DNA from: Edaphochlamys debaryana
Taxonomy: Eukaryota; Chlorophyta; Chlorophyceae; Chlamydomonadales
DNA length: 64,000 nucleotides
Reading direction: 5' to 3'
Assembly: GCA_016858145.1 (NCBI GenBank)
Contig: JAEHOE010000045.1
Location: forward strand, 62,001-126,000
Of this stretch, positions 54,101-64,000 are shown in pieces. A program made the position numbers and the translations under genes. Within the stretch, counting starts at the first letter, position 1, and every line of letters begins with the position of its first letter. The notes beneath the pieces were generated by a model. That model saw only the letters and a program-made list of their open reading frames with translations. It ran no database searches and was not told where the DNA came from.

Positions 54101-54469
54101 GGCGGAGGTGCTGCTGGCGCTGGCGTGGGGCCCGGAGCGGGAGCTCGTGCTGGCGTCCCCGGAGCCGCAACACCCCTGCCAGAGGTGGGCCGTCGGCAGG
54201 CGCCCTGGAGCTGCGGGCCTGGCTCTGAGCAGCTCCCGAGTAGCAGGGATGTGGGTTGTAGTGTCCTGGGCCGGACGCCCGCTAGGACTGGCGGCGTGCG
54301 GCAGCTGGGGGGCCGGCGTGCAGGCCGAGACCGTCGCCCCCAACTCTTGAATCAGCATCCCCGTGCTTCGTACTGCGTGTGCCATCGCGGGCGCCAGAGC
54401 CATCGCTGAGGAGAGCGCCATCGGCTGGCCAAGGCAGCCTGCCAAGGCGCCTCCAGCGGCCATGGCCAT
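51102..54469 (-). CDS. PDK: Mitochondrial pyruvate dehydrogenase kinase
   Basis: The kinase phosphorylates and switches off the E1-alpha subunit of the mitochondrial pyruvate dehydrogenase complex, using a GHKL (histidine-kinase-like) fold. Eight exons in phase: 54469-53893, 53465-53293, 53086-52922, 52641-52471, 52320-52192, 52047-51928, 51644-51475 and 51213-51102, giving 538 residues. Regulatory helices include GVSLKHLLDFGTQPLDRQML and FLHAEIPIRLAHRLMDLNAL. The ATP site has the N box HMVFELVKNSLRAVQE, G1 VSDQGGGI and G2 AGYGCGLPLSRMYARYFGGD, followed by LQIISMEGYGTDAYLHL, a PDK signature. The N box is completed only if the intron after 52192 uses a GC donor (GCGAGT). The N-terminal 190 residues are unusually long and low complexity; they may include a mitochondrial presequence, or the true start may be at an internal ATG. 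It is head to head with the DUF2423/LLP-type gene. Confidence 0.93.
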
Positions 54470-54862
54470 GCGCCCTGCCCTCAGCCCAGCCGTCGACACC
54501 CAACGGCCGCTTCAGTGATCACGAGCTACAAGCTCAAGGTGTGATCGAGGTGTCGCGAGGCCTGGCAGAGCCTAGAAACGTGCGAGCTCACGGAAGAGAA
54601 CGTGTTGCACGAAATTTACGCCAGCCCTTGCAGCCACTATGAGTCCGCCTAACAGATAAGGCTGAAGCCGATGCTGCAGTTGTTGTCGGAGCATGTTTGG
54701 GGCTGATACACGCGGGCGAGATGGGCAGGCCTTGCTCGTCGATGTGCAAAGTACCAGGCGCAACAGGCAAACCTTGACCCTCAAAGCGCCCAGAGATATA
54801 CTTGAATACTAAGGAACGTCACAGGTAGCTCTACGCTTGGTGACCAGCCGCCGCGAGAAAGA
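54470..54862. other. Shared upstream region of two head-to-head genes
   Basis: The kinase gene (-) and the DUF2423/LLP-type gene (+) start 393 bases apart. The sequence is less GC-rich than the exons; no obvious core promoter motif was found. Confidence 0.45.
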
Positions 54863-56050
54863 ATGGCCAAGTCCGCGCGCTCGAACTCGAAGAAGAAGCT
54901 CCGCACAGAGCGGCGTGAAGCTGTAATTGAGAAGACGCAGGCAAGCTCCGGTCCGGTGCTGGCGGCACGCTTCGGGACCGCTGCGACGTTTGGCGACGCC
55001 GCTGAGCTGACCGGTGCCGCTTCCCCGCGTCCCTGTCACAGTGGATTAAGACTGCAGAGGAGAAGCGTCTAGCGGCGCAGGCGGCCTGCCAGGCTTCAGC
55101 GCCTTTGGAAGTGGCGCCGACCTACATCGAGCCCGAGAAGTGAGTGCCGCTCGGGGCTGGGCCCCCCCCTCGCCTTGGCCTTCATGCCCTCGTGCCAACC
55201 TTCCCCCCCCCCCCGATCCACACACACACGCCCGAATAGGCCCGAGGGTGCTATGGAGACGGAGAAGGCCAAGAAGACCTCCCTACGGGTAAGGCCGGGG
55301 AGAGCTGCTGCTGAGGCAAGGGACGGCTGATGCCGGCAGTGTCATGGTTCTCATGAAAGGGTGGAAGGCGCGTTGTTGCCTTGTGATGATGCCTAAAGGG
55401 GGCCGAACAGCCATGACCGGGGCGTGTGCTAGGCCTGGGGACAGGCATGACGCGGGCAGGGGCTGCGGTCACACGCTGACGCGTCGGCGAATGCCCCATG
55501 GCTGGGGCAGCACTCCAATCGATACCGGTAGCTAGGCTCCGCAGGAAGTGATGCTCAGGGTAGCTCGTGCCTGGACGCAGTTCGTATACCAGAACACACT
55601 TGTAGGCGGGGCCGTGTATACCGGTAGGCTTTGTCCCGCCGGCCTGGTAAGCTGGAGACGCAGACCGTGCCTACGATGCCGGTAGTACCTTGCTCACACA
55701 TCTTCGCGTCTCACTCTGGCCTCTCGCCTCTTGCCGCTCAGGTTAAGGGTGGAACCAAGAAGCTCAAGGGTGCCGTCACGAAGAAGGGTGGCAAGACCAA
55801 GATTACCCCACTGAGCGGAAAGAACCAGGTGTGCAGTGGCGTCATGCAGGCGTCCTCATGCCAGGGGGTGTAGTACCCTCAGAGGGACCCTCATCCCAGG
55901 GCCGGGCCGAACCCCTCGGCCGAACCCCCAGGGATGTCGCACGGTGACGACAGCAGCTGGGCTGCGTCGCAATGCTGATCCCGGCTTCTGCCCGTTGCCC
56001 CTCCTCCCCCCCAGTTCCACAAGAAGGGCAAGAAGGGCAACCGCGTGTAG
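54863..56050 (+). CDS. Small basic nucleolar-type protein (DUF2423 / LLP family)
   Basis: Five exons in phase: 54863-54940, 55042-55139, 55240-55288, 55742-55828 and 56015-56050, giving 115 residues. The first exon encodes MAKSARSNSKKKLRTERREA, matching the conserved MAKS-x-RS-basic start of DUF2423 proteins such as vertebrate LLPH and yeast Ybl028c, which are nucleolar and linked to large ribosomal subunit assembly. The middle is WIKTAEEKRLAAQAACQASA. The end is strongly basic, with KKGGKTKITPLSGKNQ and FHKKGKKGNRV. The join after 54940 needs a GC donor (CAG then GCAAGC); without it the frame runs into an unrelated tail. Role is inferred from the family. Confidence 0.82.
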
Positions 56051-57497
56051 GCGTCGAGCTGGAGCAGAGCAGGCCGTGAGGAGCCAGCCGTGGGCCGGAG
56101 CCAGGCGCAGCAGGACGGGTCGGCGACGGCTGTGTGACGGCTGAGGACCTGGCAGCCTGGACTGGCCTCTGAGGCGCCTCTGCTTGCGTGGAGGAGCCTA
56201 GGGTGGGGGCGTCGGCGTCTATGACGCCTTGGGAGGTGGGGGTAGTTATCGGGGCTGGGAGCGAGCACCCGAGCAAGGGAGGATGTATCATACTTTGCTG
56301 TAGGGTGTCAGCTGCCGCCTGCAAATGGTGGCAGACAGATTGGGTAGGCAACTAGACCGTCGGTGCACAAGACCGGCTTAGACAAGGAGGCAGGGGTAAC
56401 AGGGTCAGGGGTAGCCGAGAACTTGGTTGCAGTAGTGAGCTGCAGACCACTTGAGAGAGCTTCCTTGGGTTGGCACTAGTCCAAGCCAGGCAGGGACTGG
56501 CGCATTTTGGATGCGCAAAGCGGGGCCAAGGTTGTTGCCCGGTTTCACAATGCGGGAAGGGACGGTGAGGAGGACAAACCGAAGTCATGCCAGCTGGGCT
56601 GCGGGGTTTGTCGTGCTCCAATGCTCAATGACGGACTTGAGTTCGAAAAGTGATTGTGGCGTTGTAAGGCCGTATTCTGTCCCTCGAAGCATGTTCCTTG
56701 GGCCGGCGTAGGTACCGGGACCATAGCCACAGGCATTACAGTGTCTGACTCTGATGGCTTTCGGGTCGAAACCCGTGTGTGCCAGCAAAGGCCATCACAT
56801 TCAGTCTCGCCCTACTCCTGCCCCACACCACGAGCGCCTTGTGAACGCACGCATAGACACGGACGACACGCCTGCCTAGTCGTCGCCCTCACACCCTGGT
56901 CCAATACCCTCCTGCCGCTCACGTTGCGGCAAGCCACTTGACCCGAATCCACACCACACCACACCAAACTTTACTTTGCCCATACCACACTCAGATTCAT
57001 CCCTGGCAGCTGACAGCCAAGCCCAGATCTGTATGTGTTCTGCCCTTCTCTGCTGCCATTGGAGTCCTGCGTCTACAAGGCCCAGCGATGGCTGGCTCCC
57101 GGAGCCAGTTCGCCCATCCGCCAGCCCTTTCCTGCAGGGCCTACCCGCGCCCCGCTCTTCGCATTCAGTTAGATCGTCGCTCGGCGCACACGACACTCCT
57201 TTGGACGCTCCACCTTGCCGCACCCATGCGGTCGGCATTATTGCAAGCCTACCACCCCACCATTCTGCAGCTCTGGTCGCCTACACTCTCCTATCACCCA
57301 GAGCCCCCTGCCCACCTCAGAACACTCTTCTCGTCAGTGACTGTATCCCCAACACGTTTCTGGGGCGCACTGCCCCCAAGCCCCCGCACCGCTGCACTCG
57401 ACCCCGGCACGCAGCTCTTGGCCGGCCTCCCCGGATGGCCCACGTCTGCTGCCCCAGCCCTCTCCAGCAGGCACCCCTGGTCGCAAGCCGCAGCGCC
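56051..57497. other. Spacer between convergent genes
   Basis: It contains the 3' UTRs of the DUF2423/LLP-type gene (+) and the arogenate dehydrogenase gene (-). GC content is lower and many short open frames lack splice context. No RNA gene or repeat was recognised. Confidence 0.45.
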
Positions 57498-60301
57498 CTA
57501 CACGTCGATCGTCTTGCTGGCCGCCCCCTCGAGGCTCCTCTCCACCGGCGGCGCTGCCGGCAGCGCCAGCGGCTCGCGGGGCGGCGGCAGCACGGCGGAC
57601 GCCGACACGGGCGGCACGCCGTTGGTGCCGGTGGCCGGGTCCACCTCGGGGAAGAGCTGCTTGCGCGCAATGTCGTGCAGCCGCCCGAACAACTGCTTCT
57701 TCACCGTGTCGAACGCCTTCTCCAGCCGCTCCAGCTCGTCTGTGGAAACGAGTAACAAAGGGTGGGGCCACCGTCCGCAGGTCGTCGTTACGCGCATACG
57801 CATGGCCCGAGCACAGGGCTGCGCATGCATGCGTGTGGGACAACGGTTCAGGCGCTGTGGCAGCCCCGTTCTTTCGGCGCTCACCCGTTGCGTTCTGGTT
57901 GTACAGGAAGAGTCCGTAGTAGAGCTCAAAGGAGTCGTTGTTGGTGTTGTTGACCAGGTTGAGCAGCGCCTCGAAACCCTTGGTGTTGATCTCCGTGGAG
58001 CGCAGCTGCATGGTGCCCAGCACGCGGCCCACGGTGTGCGTGATGAACTGCGTGCTGGCCGCCTGCCGGTCGTGCTCCTCGCACGTCATGTCCACCATGT
58101 TGCAGCCCTCGTCGCGGAAAAACTGGGGAGCGATCCCGGGGAAGGGAGCGGGGGACGTCAGGCTTGATGGCAAAGGCGGCGCAGCGAGCGACGGCAGTGA
58201 GTGCACTATGGGAACGGGCCCAGGGGAGTGGGCGAACTGCGGCTGGGGCCTGCACCGCGTGAACGGGCGGCATCCGCTTGCCGCCTGCAGCCCCAATACC
58301 CTCCGCTCGCACGGGCGGGTTCCGCTTGCCGCCTGCGGCCCCAGCACTCTTCCTTTGCATGGTACTCCTCCTAGGCCCCAGCGCCCCCGTGCGGACCTTG
58401 AGGAAGGTTTCCACGCGCTTCTCCCGCTTGGGGTCGTTCCCGATGCGCACTCGGTCGTACATGAAGTTGAGCGCCGTCCAGGCGCCCTTGCCGCTGTCGG
58501 GCCCGAACATGGGGTGCGTGCACAGGATGTCCACCTCGGGGGGCAGCATGCGCAGCAGCAGCTGCTTGGGGAACACCTGGGGGGAGGGAGGAGGGGGGCG
58601 GAGGGGCCAGGCTGATGGAGGGGTAAGATGAGCAGGTGCTGCAGGGCATGCCGTGGACCGCCCAGGCATGCCCTGCGGCCTGCCTACAGGACGGCCCTTC
58701 CTGCGCCCGCGCTCAACCGCAGGGGATGGCAGGGAACGGATGGGTGCGTGAAGGAGAAAGCGGTGAAGGACTTGTCCTCTGCTGCCACCGGTGCCCTGGC
58801 CCCCGCCCCGCCCCCCCGCCGCACCTTGACCGACAGCACGTCCACGAACAGCGTGTTGCGCTTGAGCCGCTGCACGGGCAGGTGCCGCAGCACGGACTCG
58901 GTGGACAGGATGGAGCTCGCCAGCAGCACCACCTGGGGTGGAAGGGGGGGCATGGAGGGCAGGCGGTGGCGCGGAGGGTTGGGGATAGGCGGGGATCGGG
59001 CCGACGAGCGCGAAGACCAGGGCGCTGTGGGCCCGTCTGCAGCGACAGCCAAAGGTGCTCCAAAGGCAGAAGCGTATGCTGCGTAACACGCCAGTATGCC
59101 GCCGGCCGCCCGGTGGGCCTATCGGGCTGCCCCGCCCTCGAGGCACCCCCCAGCCCCTCGACCGCGCCACTTCCTGTCAGCTCCTGACGCCCCCCCCCAC
59201 CTCCGGGTGCTCCTCGCAGAAGTCGTCCACGTCCTGGAAGTACTCCACGCCCATCTTGCGGGCGATCTCGTCGTAGGGGCTGCGGGAGGTGGCAATCACC
59301 TGGCGGGGACAAGGGACGGAGAACTTCCTAAGCGGACACGTCAAAGGCGGCGGCAGGCCGCCATCGTAGGGGCTCCGCTGCCTGATGCGGTCCGCCTGGG
59401 GTGCTGAGGGTCCAGCCCCTTGGAGCCCAGGCTCAGGCCCGAGCCTCCGGCCATCGCCAGCCATCGGAGTAGCACTGCCTCCCATCCCTGTCTCCGCCAA
59501 GCCAGGCTCCCCCGGCACGGAAGCTCCTGCCACCTCCCCATGTGACCGGGTCCCGGCCCCCAACCCCCAGTGGGGCGTACCTGGTGCCCCCGGGCCACCA
59601 TGCGCTTCGCCAGGAACTGGCCGAAGGTACCGAAGCCCACGATCCCGATCTTCAGCCTGTTCTCATCGCTGATGCGCTGCTTCATGCGGTGCTCGAAGTC
59701 AAAGGGCTGGGCCGCGTCGATTGCCATAACGTGCACCCCTGCCAAGTTCGGGGGAAGTCCAAGATATGAGGCAGTGGATTGGCGTACGGCAGGAGACGGG
59801 AGAGGGCCCGCCTTGAGTGGTGGAGGCGAACGTTGGCGAGGGGCAACGAAGCACCCGCCCAGACTTTAGCCAGGATCTGCCGGCCGTGCCAGGTCTGGAG
59901 TCCCGCACGCCCTACTGAGGGACATCATGATGGCGCTCCCTGGTCCCCCTCCCCGGGATGCTTCAAGAGCATATCGTGGCATCGCAGGCCACCCCGCGTG
60001 CACTGCGTGGGCCCAGGGTGGGTCTGGTGCGGGCGGGGGGCCCGTGCCCGCGACCGGGGCCGTGCCCGCCCTCGCCGGACTCCTCGACTCCGACACCCCA
60101 CAGGCGCCCTTCGCTGGCCTCCTGCGCACCTCGGCTAGTTCGTTGCGGTCGCCGCTGGGCATGCCCCTGGCGATGGCCCGCTGGGACTGTTGCCCGTGGC
60201 GCCGACCAGGACGCAAGGCATATGGGTACCGACTGACTCGTGGAAGCAGCGCTAGAAGAGGTGTGGCGCTGGCATAGGCCAGCGTGCCGCTGGGCCAGCA
60301 T
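57498..60301 (-). CDS. TYRA: Arogenate dehydrogenase, plastid tyrosine synthesis
   Basis: Arogenate dehydrogenase oxidatively decarboxylates arogenate to tyrosine with NADP in the chloroplast. Seven exons in phase: 60301-60130, 59738-59581, 59299-59201, 58932-58825, 58576-58397, 58122-57885 and 57739-57498, giving 398 residues. The first exon (MLAQRHAGLCQRHTSSSAAS and onward) is rich in Ser, Ala, Arg and Gln and lacks acids, like a plastid transit peptide. The Rossmann start is LKIGIVGFGTFGQFLAKRMV with the GxGxxG motif. Then VIATSRSPYDEIARKMGVEY, VVLLASSILSTESVLRHLPV, the catalytic-histidine region VDILCTHPMFGPDSGKGAW, FITHTVGRVLGTMQL and the helical domain LLNLVNNTNNDSFELYYGLF. The match is to plant TyrA rather than prephenate dehydrogenases with ACT domains. 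It is head to head with the ALIS gene, 281 bases between starts. Confidence 0.93.
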
Positions 60302-60582
60302 AGTGGCGCTGATTTGGCGGCCTGGGCCCACAGGCAGAGCGACACAACGTGTGACAGCTATCGTTGATGTCAGATGGTCAGCGGACAAGGCTTCAATTGC
60401 GCGTAGGGGCGCGTAACCGGCTCGCTCTCGATTTCTCGATGCACGATGCAGTGTCTCGACCCAGCACGCCAAGCCACCAGTCTTAGTTAGTTCGACGCAC
60501 TGTAGCGTTCTCTTCTGCTTGCTAGCCAAGGATCATAGGCTTGACGGGCGCTGACCGCCTTCGTGGGTAGTTTGCTCAACTC
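60302..60582. other. Compact bidirectional promoter region
   Basis: The only DNA between the start codons of arogenate dehydrogenase (-) and the ALIS subunit (+). It is AT-richer than either gene. No specific motif could be assigned. Confidence 0.45.
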
Positions 60583-62793
60583 ATGTTTCCTCCTGGGGAA
60601 GAGCCCCCTAAAGATGGACCGCCTGGAGAGGCCGGCTTGGAGAAGAAAACAAAGGAGCCCGCAAGTATGTCCGCATTTTGGCTCGCAGCAGCTGAGACAT
60701 GGCAAGCTGACCAGCCTTCTCTCATTGAACAGATAAGCGAATCACGCAACAGACGCTTCCAGCCTGCAAACCTGTGCTGGAGCCTGTCTGGGTGAGCGGT
60801 GGGGGCAGTGGAAGCCGGGAGGCCGCTACGTGGACCTGTTGGGTTGGGCTCTGACCTTGGCCTGCCAAAGCGTATACTGGGGTGTGCCTCGGCTGCTTGA
60901 AATTGCGCGAGGGCAGCTCATGTCCGGGCCTGGGCCGCGCTCATCGACAGCCCTTGCCACTTGCAGGTGGTCTTCATTTTCCTAGCCATCGGCGTGGTGC
61001 TGGTGCCGATCGGCGCGGTCTGCCTGTACTATGGGCTCAAGGTGGAGCGAGCAGAAAGGGCAGGAGGGGGGTTGCGTGGGGCCCGGGTCCGCCCGCTGCG
61101 GGCCAGCTCCCGCTCTAGGGGCCTCGCCCTGACCCCGATGGGCAGGCAGTTCTGAACCTGCCCCTGCCCTTGTGGCTCTGGCAACGCATATCCTCCACAC
61201 CCCTGTCCGTTGGCTGCGGCGGGCTTCACTTGTGTAGTGGCATGCAGCACACGTTTCGACAGCACCCAGCATCCGTTCCACGTGCCACCCCTCGTTCTAC
61301 CTTGGTGGCTGCTTGGCTTGGGTTGATGCAGTAACTCACTGGCTAATTGCGTGTCCCCTCTGCAGCCTGTGGAGCTCAGCGTGCGGTACGACCAGGTCTG
61401 CGTGCCTGGGGGGAACAACAGGGCTCGGGAGAGCTACATCATCCAGGTGTGCAGCCTCGGTGTGTGGCCGCGCTGCATTCTGGTGCTCGGCTGCGCCTCA
61501 CGGTGTGGGTCAGGGACACAAATGGACAATGGGCAGGCCTAGCAGCGGTGCCTCGGCCTTGCGGGAATTAAGCTCCTGTGTGTGCTGCCCTGCAGAACGC
61601 CGCGGATGACGCCAACCTAACTTGCACAATGACGCTGGAGGTCTCTGACGATATGCCTGCGCCCGTGTACGTGTACTATGAGCTCAACGGAGTGTACCAA
61701 AACCACCGAAGGTGAGCGCGCGCACAGCCTCTCTTGCCATGCTTGCAGACTCGCCAACCTGCTGGGATCAACCGCTGCACCCATAGGACCGCATGCGGTG
61801 TAACCCGGGTGGTGCATCGGGGTAGCACTGACTGCTCCCACCGCGCCTCGCAGATACGTCAAGAGCCGGAGCGACATGCAGCTGGCGGGTGAGACCAGCG
61901 GCCTCGCGACCAACCTGTGCGACCCGCAGGAGTACCTCAACGGTAACAACAGCCTGCTCATCAACCCCTGCGGTCTCATTGCTTGGAGCTTCTTCAATGA
62001 CACGTACGAGGTGCGCGAGACGCTAGGCATGGGGGGGGCATGCGGCCCCGCGCCACTCGGGCGGCCGCTCTCCCCCTCTTTGCCCTCACCCACCCATCTG
62101 GTGTGTTGCAGGTCCTCCGGGTGCCCAACGGCTCCGGCCCTGCGGCAAACCTGTCCATCAGTGACACGGGCATTGCGTTCTCCTCCGACGTCAAATACCG
62201 GTTTGCCAACTACACGCCCGAGAACTTCAACCCCACGCTTGATAGCAACCGCGGTGGTGCCAACCTGACAGCGGCCTCGGGCGGTGCCACGCCCCAGGAG
62301 AACGAGCGCTTTATGAACTGGATGCGCGTTGCGGCGCTCCCTCGCTTCCGCAAGCTTTGGGGTATCATCCACACAGACCTCAAAGCTGGCGACAAGCTCA
62401 ACATCACCATCTATAACCGGTACAACACGTACAGTTTCGATGGCCAGAAGTCGTTCGTGCTGGGCACCACGACGTGGCTCGGCGGCAAGAACCCCTTCCT
62501 GGGCATTGCCTACCTGGTGACGGGCGGGCTCAGCTTCGTGCTGGCCGTGGTCTACATGGTGCTGCGCCTGTACAAGCCGCGCAAGTTCGGGGACCCAGGT
62601 GGGGGCGGGAGGGCTGGGGTGTTGCACAAGGGGGGTGGGGTTGGTCCCGTGTGGGGAGTGCTGGATATGAAGCATGTCTTGAGCTTGCGGCCCGGTGCGA
62701 TGGTTGGAGGATGCAAGCTAACTGTGCTCCTTTCAATTCCCGTCCATTCCCGCAGCTGCCCTATCGTTCAACCGCCCTGCGGCGCCTTCTTGA
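60583..62793 (+). CDS. ALIS: ALA-interacting subunit (CDC50/LEM3 family) of P4-ATPase lipid flippases
   Basis: CDC50-type proteins are beta subunits needed for exit from the endoplasmic reticulum and activity of P4-ATPase phospholipid flippases. Eight exons in phase: 60583-60664, 60733-60791, 60967-61041, 61366-61446, 61596-61711, 61854-62010, 62112-62598 and 62756-62793, giving 364 residues. The cytosolic start leads to [19 protein letters not shown], then helix 1 [20 protein letters not shown]. The ectodomain has paired cysteines ([24 protein letters not shown] and [15 protein letters not shown]) and several N-x-T/S sites. Then [20 protein letters not shown] and [20 protein letters not shown], and helix 2 [15 protein letters not shown] sequence [20 protein letters not shown] before [11 protein letters not shown]. 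All conserved CDC50 features are present and the length is normal. Confidence 0.94.
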
Positions 62794-63389
62794 TAGCCCT
62801 GCCTCTGGGGCCTGCTCACGAGTGCGGACCCTGCTGCGTAGGCAATGCTGGGCGGATGCGCTATGATGTATAGAGGGGGCAAAGGGGACATTCCATAGGG
62901 GGGACGTTGTAAAGTGTGCTAGATAGAATTGTGCTGGGCATTTTGTGTGCGCCAGGGGCACGGGCGCAAGGGGCGACACCCGACTGAGGAGTGAGGGGAG
63001 GAGCTCAAGCAAACTATGCAGGGACAGTATGCCCCACCGCAAGAGCATTAGGACCAAGCGAATGGGCTTGGATAAGCTGTACTTGGAAGCCGCTGGTCAT
63101 GTAACATGGGTGAACATGCGCCTCTTGTCTTCTCGGAGTTCTCGCACCCCGAGTCTCCGCTAATCGGTCGCGCACGTAAGATTGGGATCGGTCAGGAGGT
63201 TTCGGGGGAAGTGAGGAGGAGCAGCAAGGGCCATGGGCCGCTGGCTCCTGTATGGCCGTACGCATGTGCTGCAGAATTGCGATGACGACGACCCCGCACA
63301 AGACCGCTCGTCTATCCTCCCACAGTTCCTGAGAGACCTTGAGCTGAGACGCGTCTCGTTGATCATCTTGCATTACCGCTGCGCGCGAA
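62794..63389. other. 3' UTR and spacer
   Basis: Downstream of the ALIS gene and upstream of the last gene, both on the plus strand. It contains the TGTAA listed separately. Nothing else is recognised. Confidence 0.5.
62908..62912 (+). promoter_or_regulatory. TGTAA polyadenylation signal of the ALIS gene
   Basis: The green-algal polyadenylation motif about 115 bases after the ALIS stop codon, in the right strand and at a typical distance, with AT-richer DNA following. Confidence 0.55.
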
Positions 63390-64000
63390 ATGTCATCGTC
63401 GCTGCTCAACGCGGTCCGGTCTGCGTTCAGCTCGCTGACCAAGGAAGGAGGCAAGTATCCCTGTAGCATAGGCCTGAGGTCACAGCGATAACTGACCAGC
63501 GCAATCCTGTGCTGTTTGTACCGACAGCTGTGCGGACCGAGACAGCTTACGCGGAGCTCTGCGAGGCGCGCGAGGTGTATCTGACCGAAAAGCATATTCA
63601 AGAAGAGCTTCGACGAGCAAAGCTGCGGCGAGAGCTCGCCAGCCCCGAGCCCGTAAGACGGCCGCATTCACCACATCTCTGCGAGGCTGCCGTGCCCAAC
63701 GCTGAGCGCTTTCCCACTGCAGACTGCCTCAAACGTGGACCAAGGCGATGGGGAAGACACGTCACAACCACAAGGCCTCTTCGGGCTGGACCCGGGTGAG
63801 TGGGTATGTGGGTCAGCGGGATGGGGCGTGCTGGTCGGGCCTTACAGCTTAGCGGCTCTGGCTGTACCTTGCAGATGACGGCTGCAGCGTCTCGGACCAG
63901 GACCGCTCCATCACCGAGGTGAGGGAGAAGGCCTAGCACCGGCGCTGGGCCCTGCACGCTGGAGGCAAGTCCTTGCACTCCGCTCGGCGAGCTCGCCCAA
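63390..64000 (+). CDS. Start of an unrecognised gene, cut by the window edge
   Basis: Exons in phase: 63390-63450, 63528-63652, 63723-63795 and 63875-63918, then a GTGAGG donor and an intron running out of the window. The 101 residues seen start MSSSLLNAVRSAFSSLTKEG, continue with a charged helix (AYAELCEAREVYLTEKHIQE then ELRRAKLRRELASPEP), and then an acidic, Gln-rich part (NVDQGDGEDTSQPQGLFGLD, DDGCSVSDQDRSITE). The first intron must use a GC donor (GAG then GCAAGT) to keep frame. The function is unknown; the helix could be a coiled coil. Confidence 0.6.

Noticed and set aside
1..64000. tRNA, rRNA, CRISPR arrays, prophage or complete transposons
   Set aside because: I looked for these and saw no convincing example; the DNA is a eukaryotic nuclear gene region.

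Overview
The window is nuclear DNA of a green alga (Chlorophyta). It is very GC-rich and packed with short introns that mostly begin GTGAGN or GTGGGN and end in a pyrimidine run plus CAG. The gene content is that of a photosynthetic eukaryote: a CCT-domain plant-type regulator, a plant-type arogenate dehydrogenase with a plastid-like leader, an ALIS/CDC50 flippase subunit, a mitochondrial pyruvate dehydrogenase kinase and a choline-transporter-like protein. A trebouxiophyte such as a Chlorella relative would fit, but the genus cannot be fixed from sequence alone. No rRNA, tRNA, CRISPR array or intact transposon was seen. Exon joins below were worked out by hand from splice sites, reading phase and family motifs.

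Layout, left to right. 73-8174 (+): most of a giant Gln/Ala/Gly-rich CCT-domain protein whose 5' end lies outside the window. 9737-10861 (-): a small DUF3253 protein whose best homology-guided reading has an in-frame TGA at the family cysteine. 11294-13080 (+): an mTERF-like helical-repeat protein, head to head with it. 14024-17367 (+): a choline-transporter-like (CTL/SLC44) membrane protein. 17813-20754 (+): an unrecognised helical protein with one apparent frame break. 21504-26775 (-): an SLC22-type major facilitator transporter with a very long low-complexity loop and two apparent frame breaks. 27330-30139 (-): Trm10 tRNA m1G9 methyltransferase. 31262-48125 (-): a 49-segment gene for a protein of about 2,870 residues. 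It joins a ZNFX1-like SF1 helicase, an NFX1-type Cys/His region, a coiled coil and three tandem CbbX/SpoVK-type AAA+ modules. 49373-50210 (-): a small unrecognised protein. 51102-54469 (-): pyruvate dehydrogenase kinase, head to head with 54863-56050 (+), a small basic DUF2423/LLP-type protein. 57498-60301 (-): arogenate dehydrogenase, head to head with 60583-62793 (+), the ALIS subunit. 63390 to the edge (+): the start of an unrecognised gene.

The genes do not form one pathway; this is an ordinary mixed nuclear neighbourhood. The most interesting items are the helicase/triple-AAA+ fusion, the TGA in the DUF3253 protein, frequent GC-AG introns, and introns whose G-rich 5' ends and C-rich 3' ends could pair. 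The three frame breaks all fall within 19.8-25.1 kb, so that stretch may be inaccurate or may hold decaying genes.
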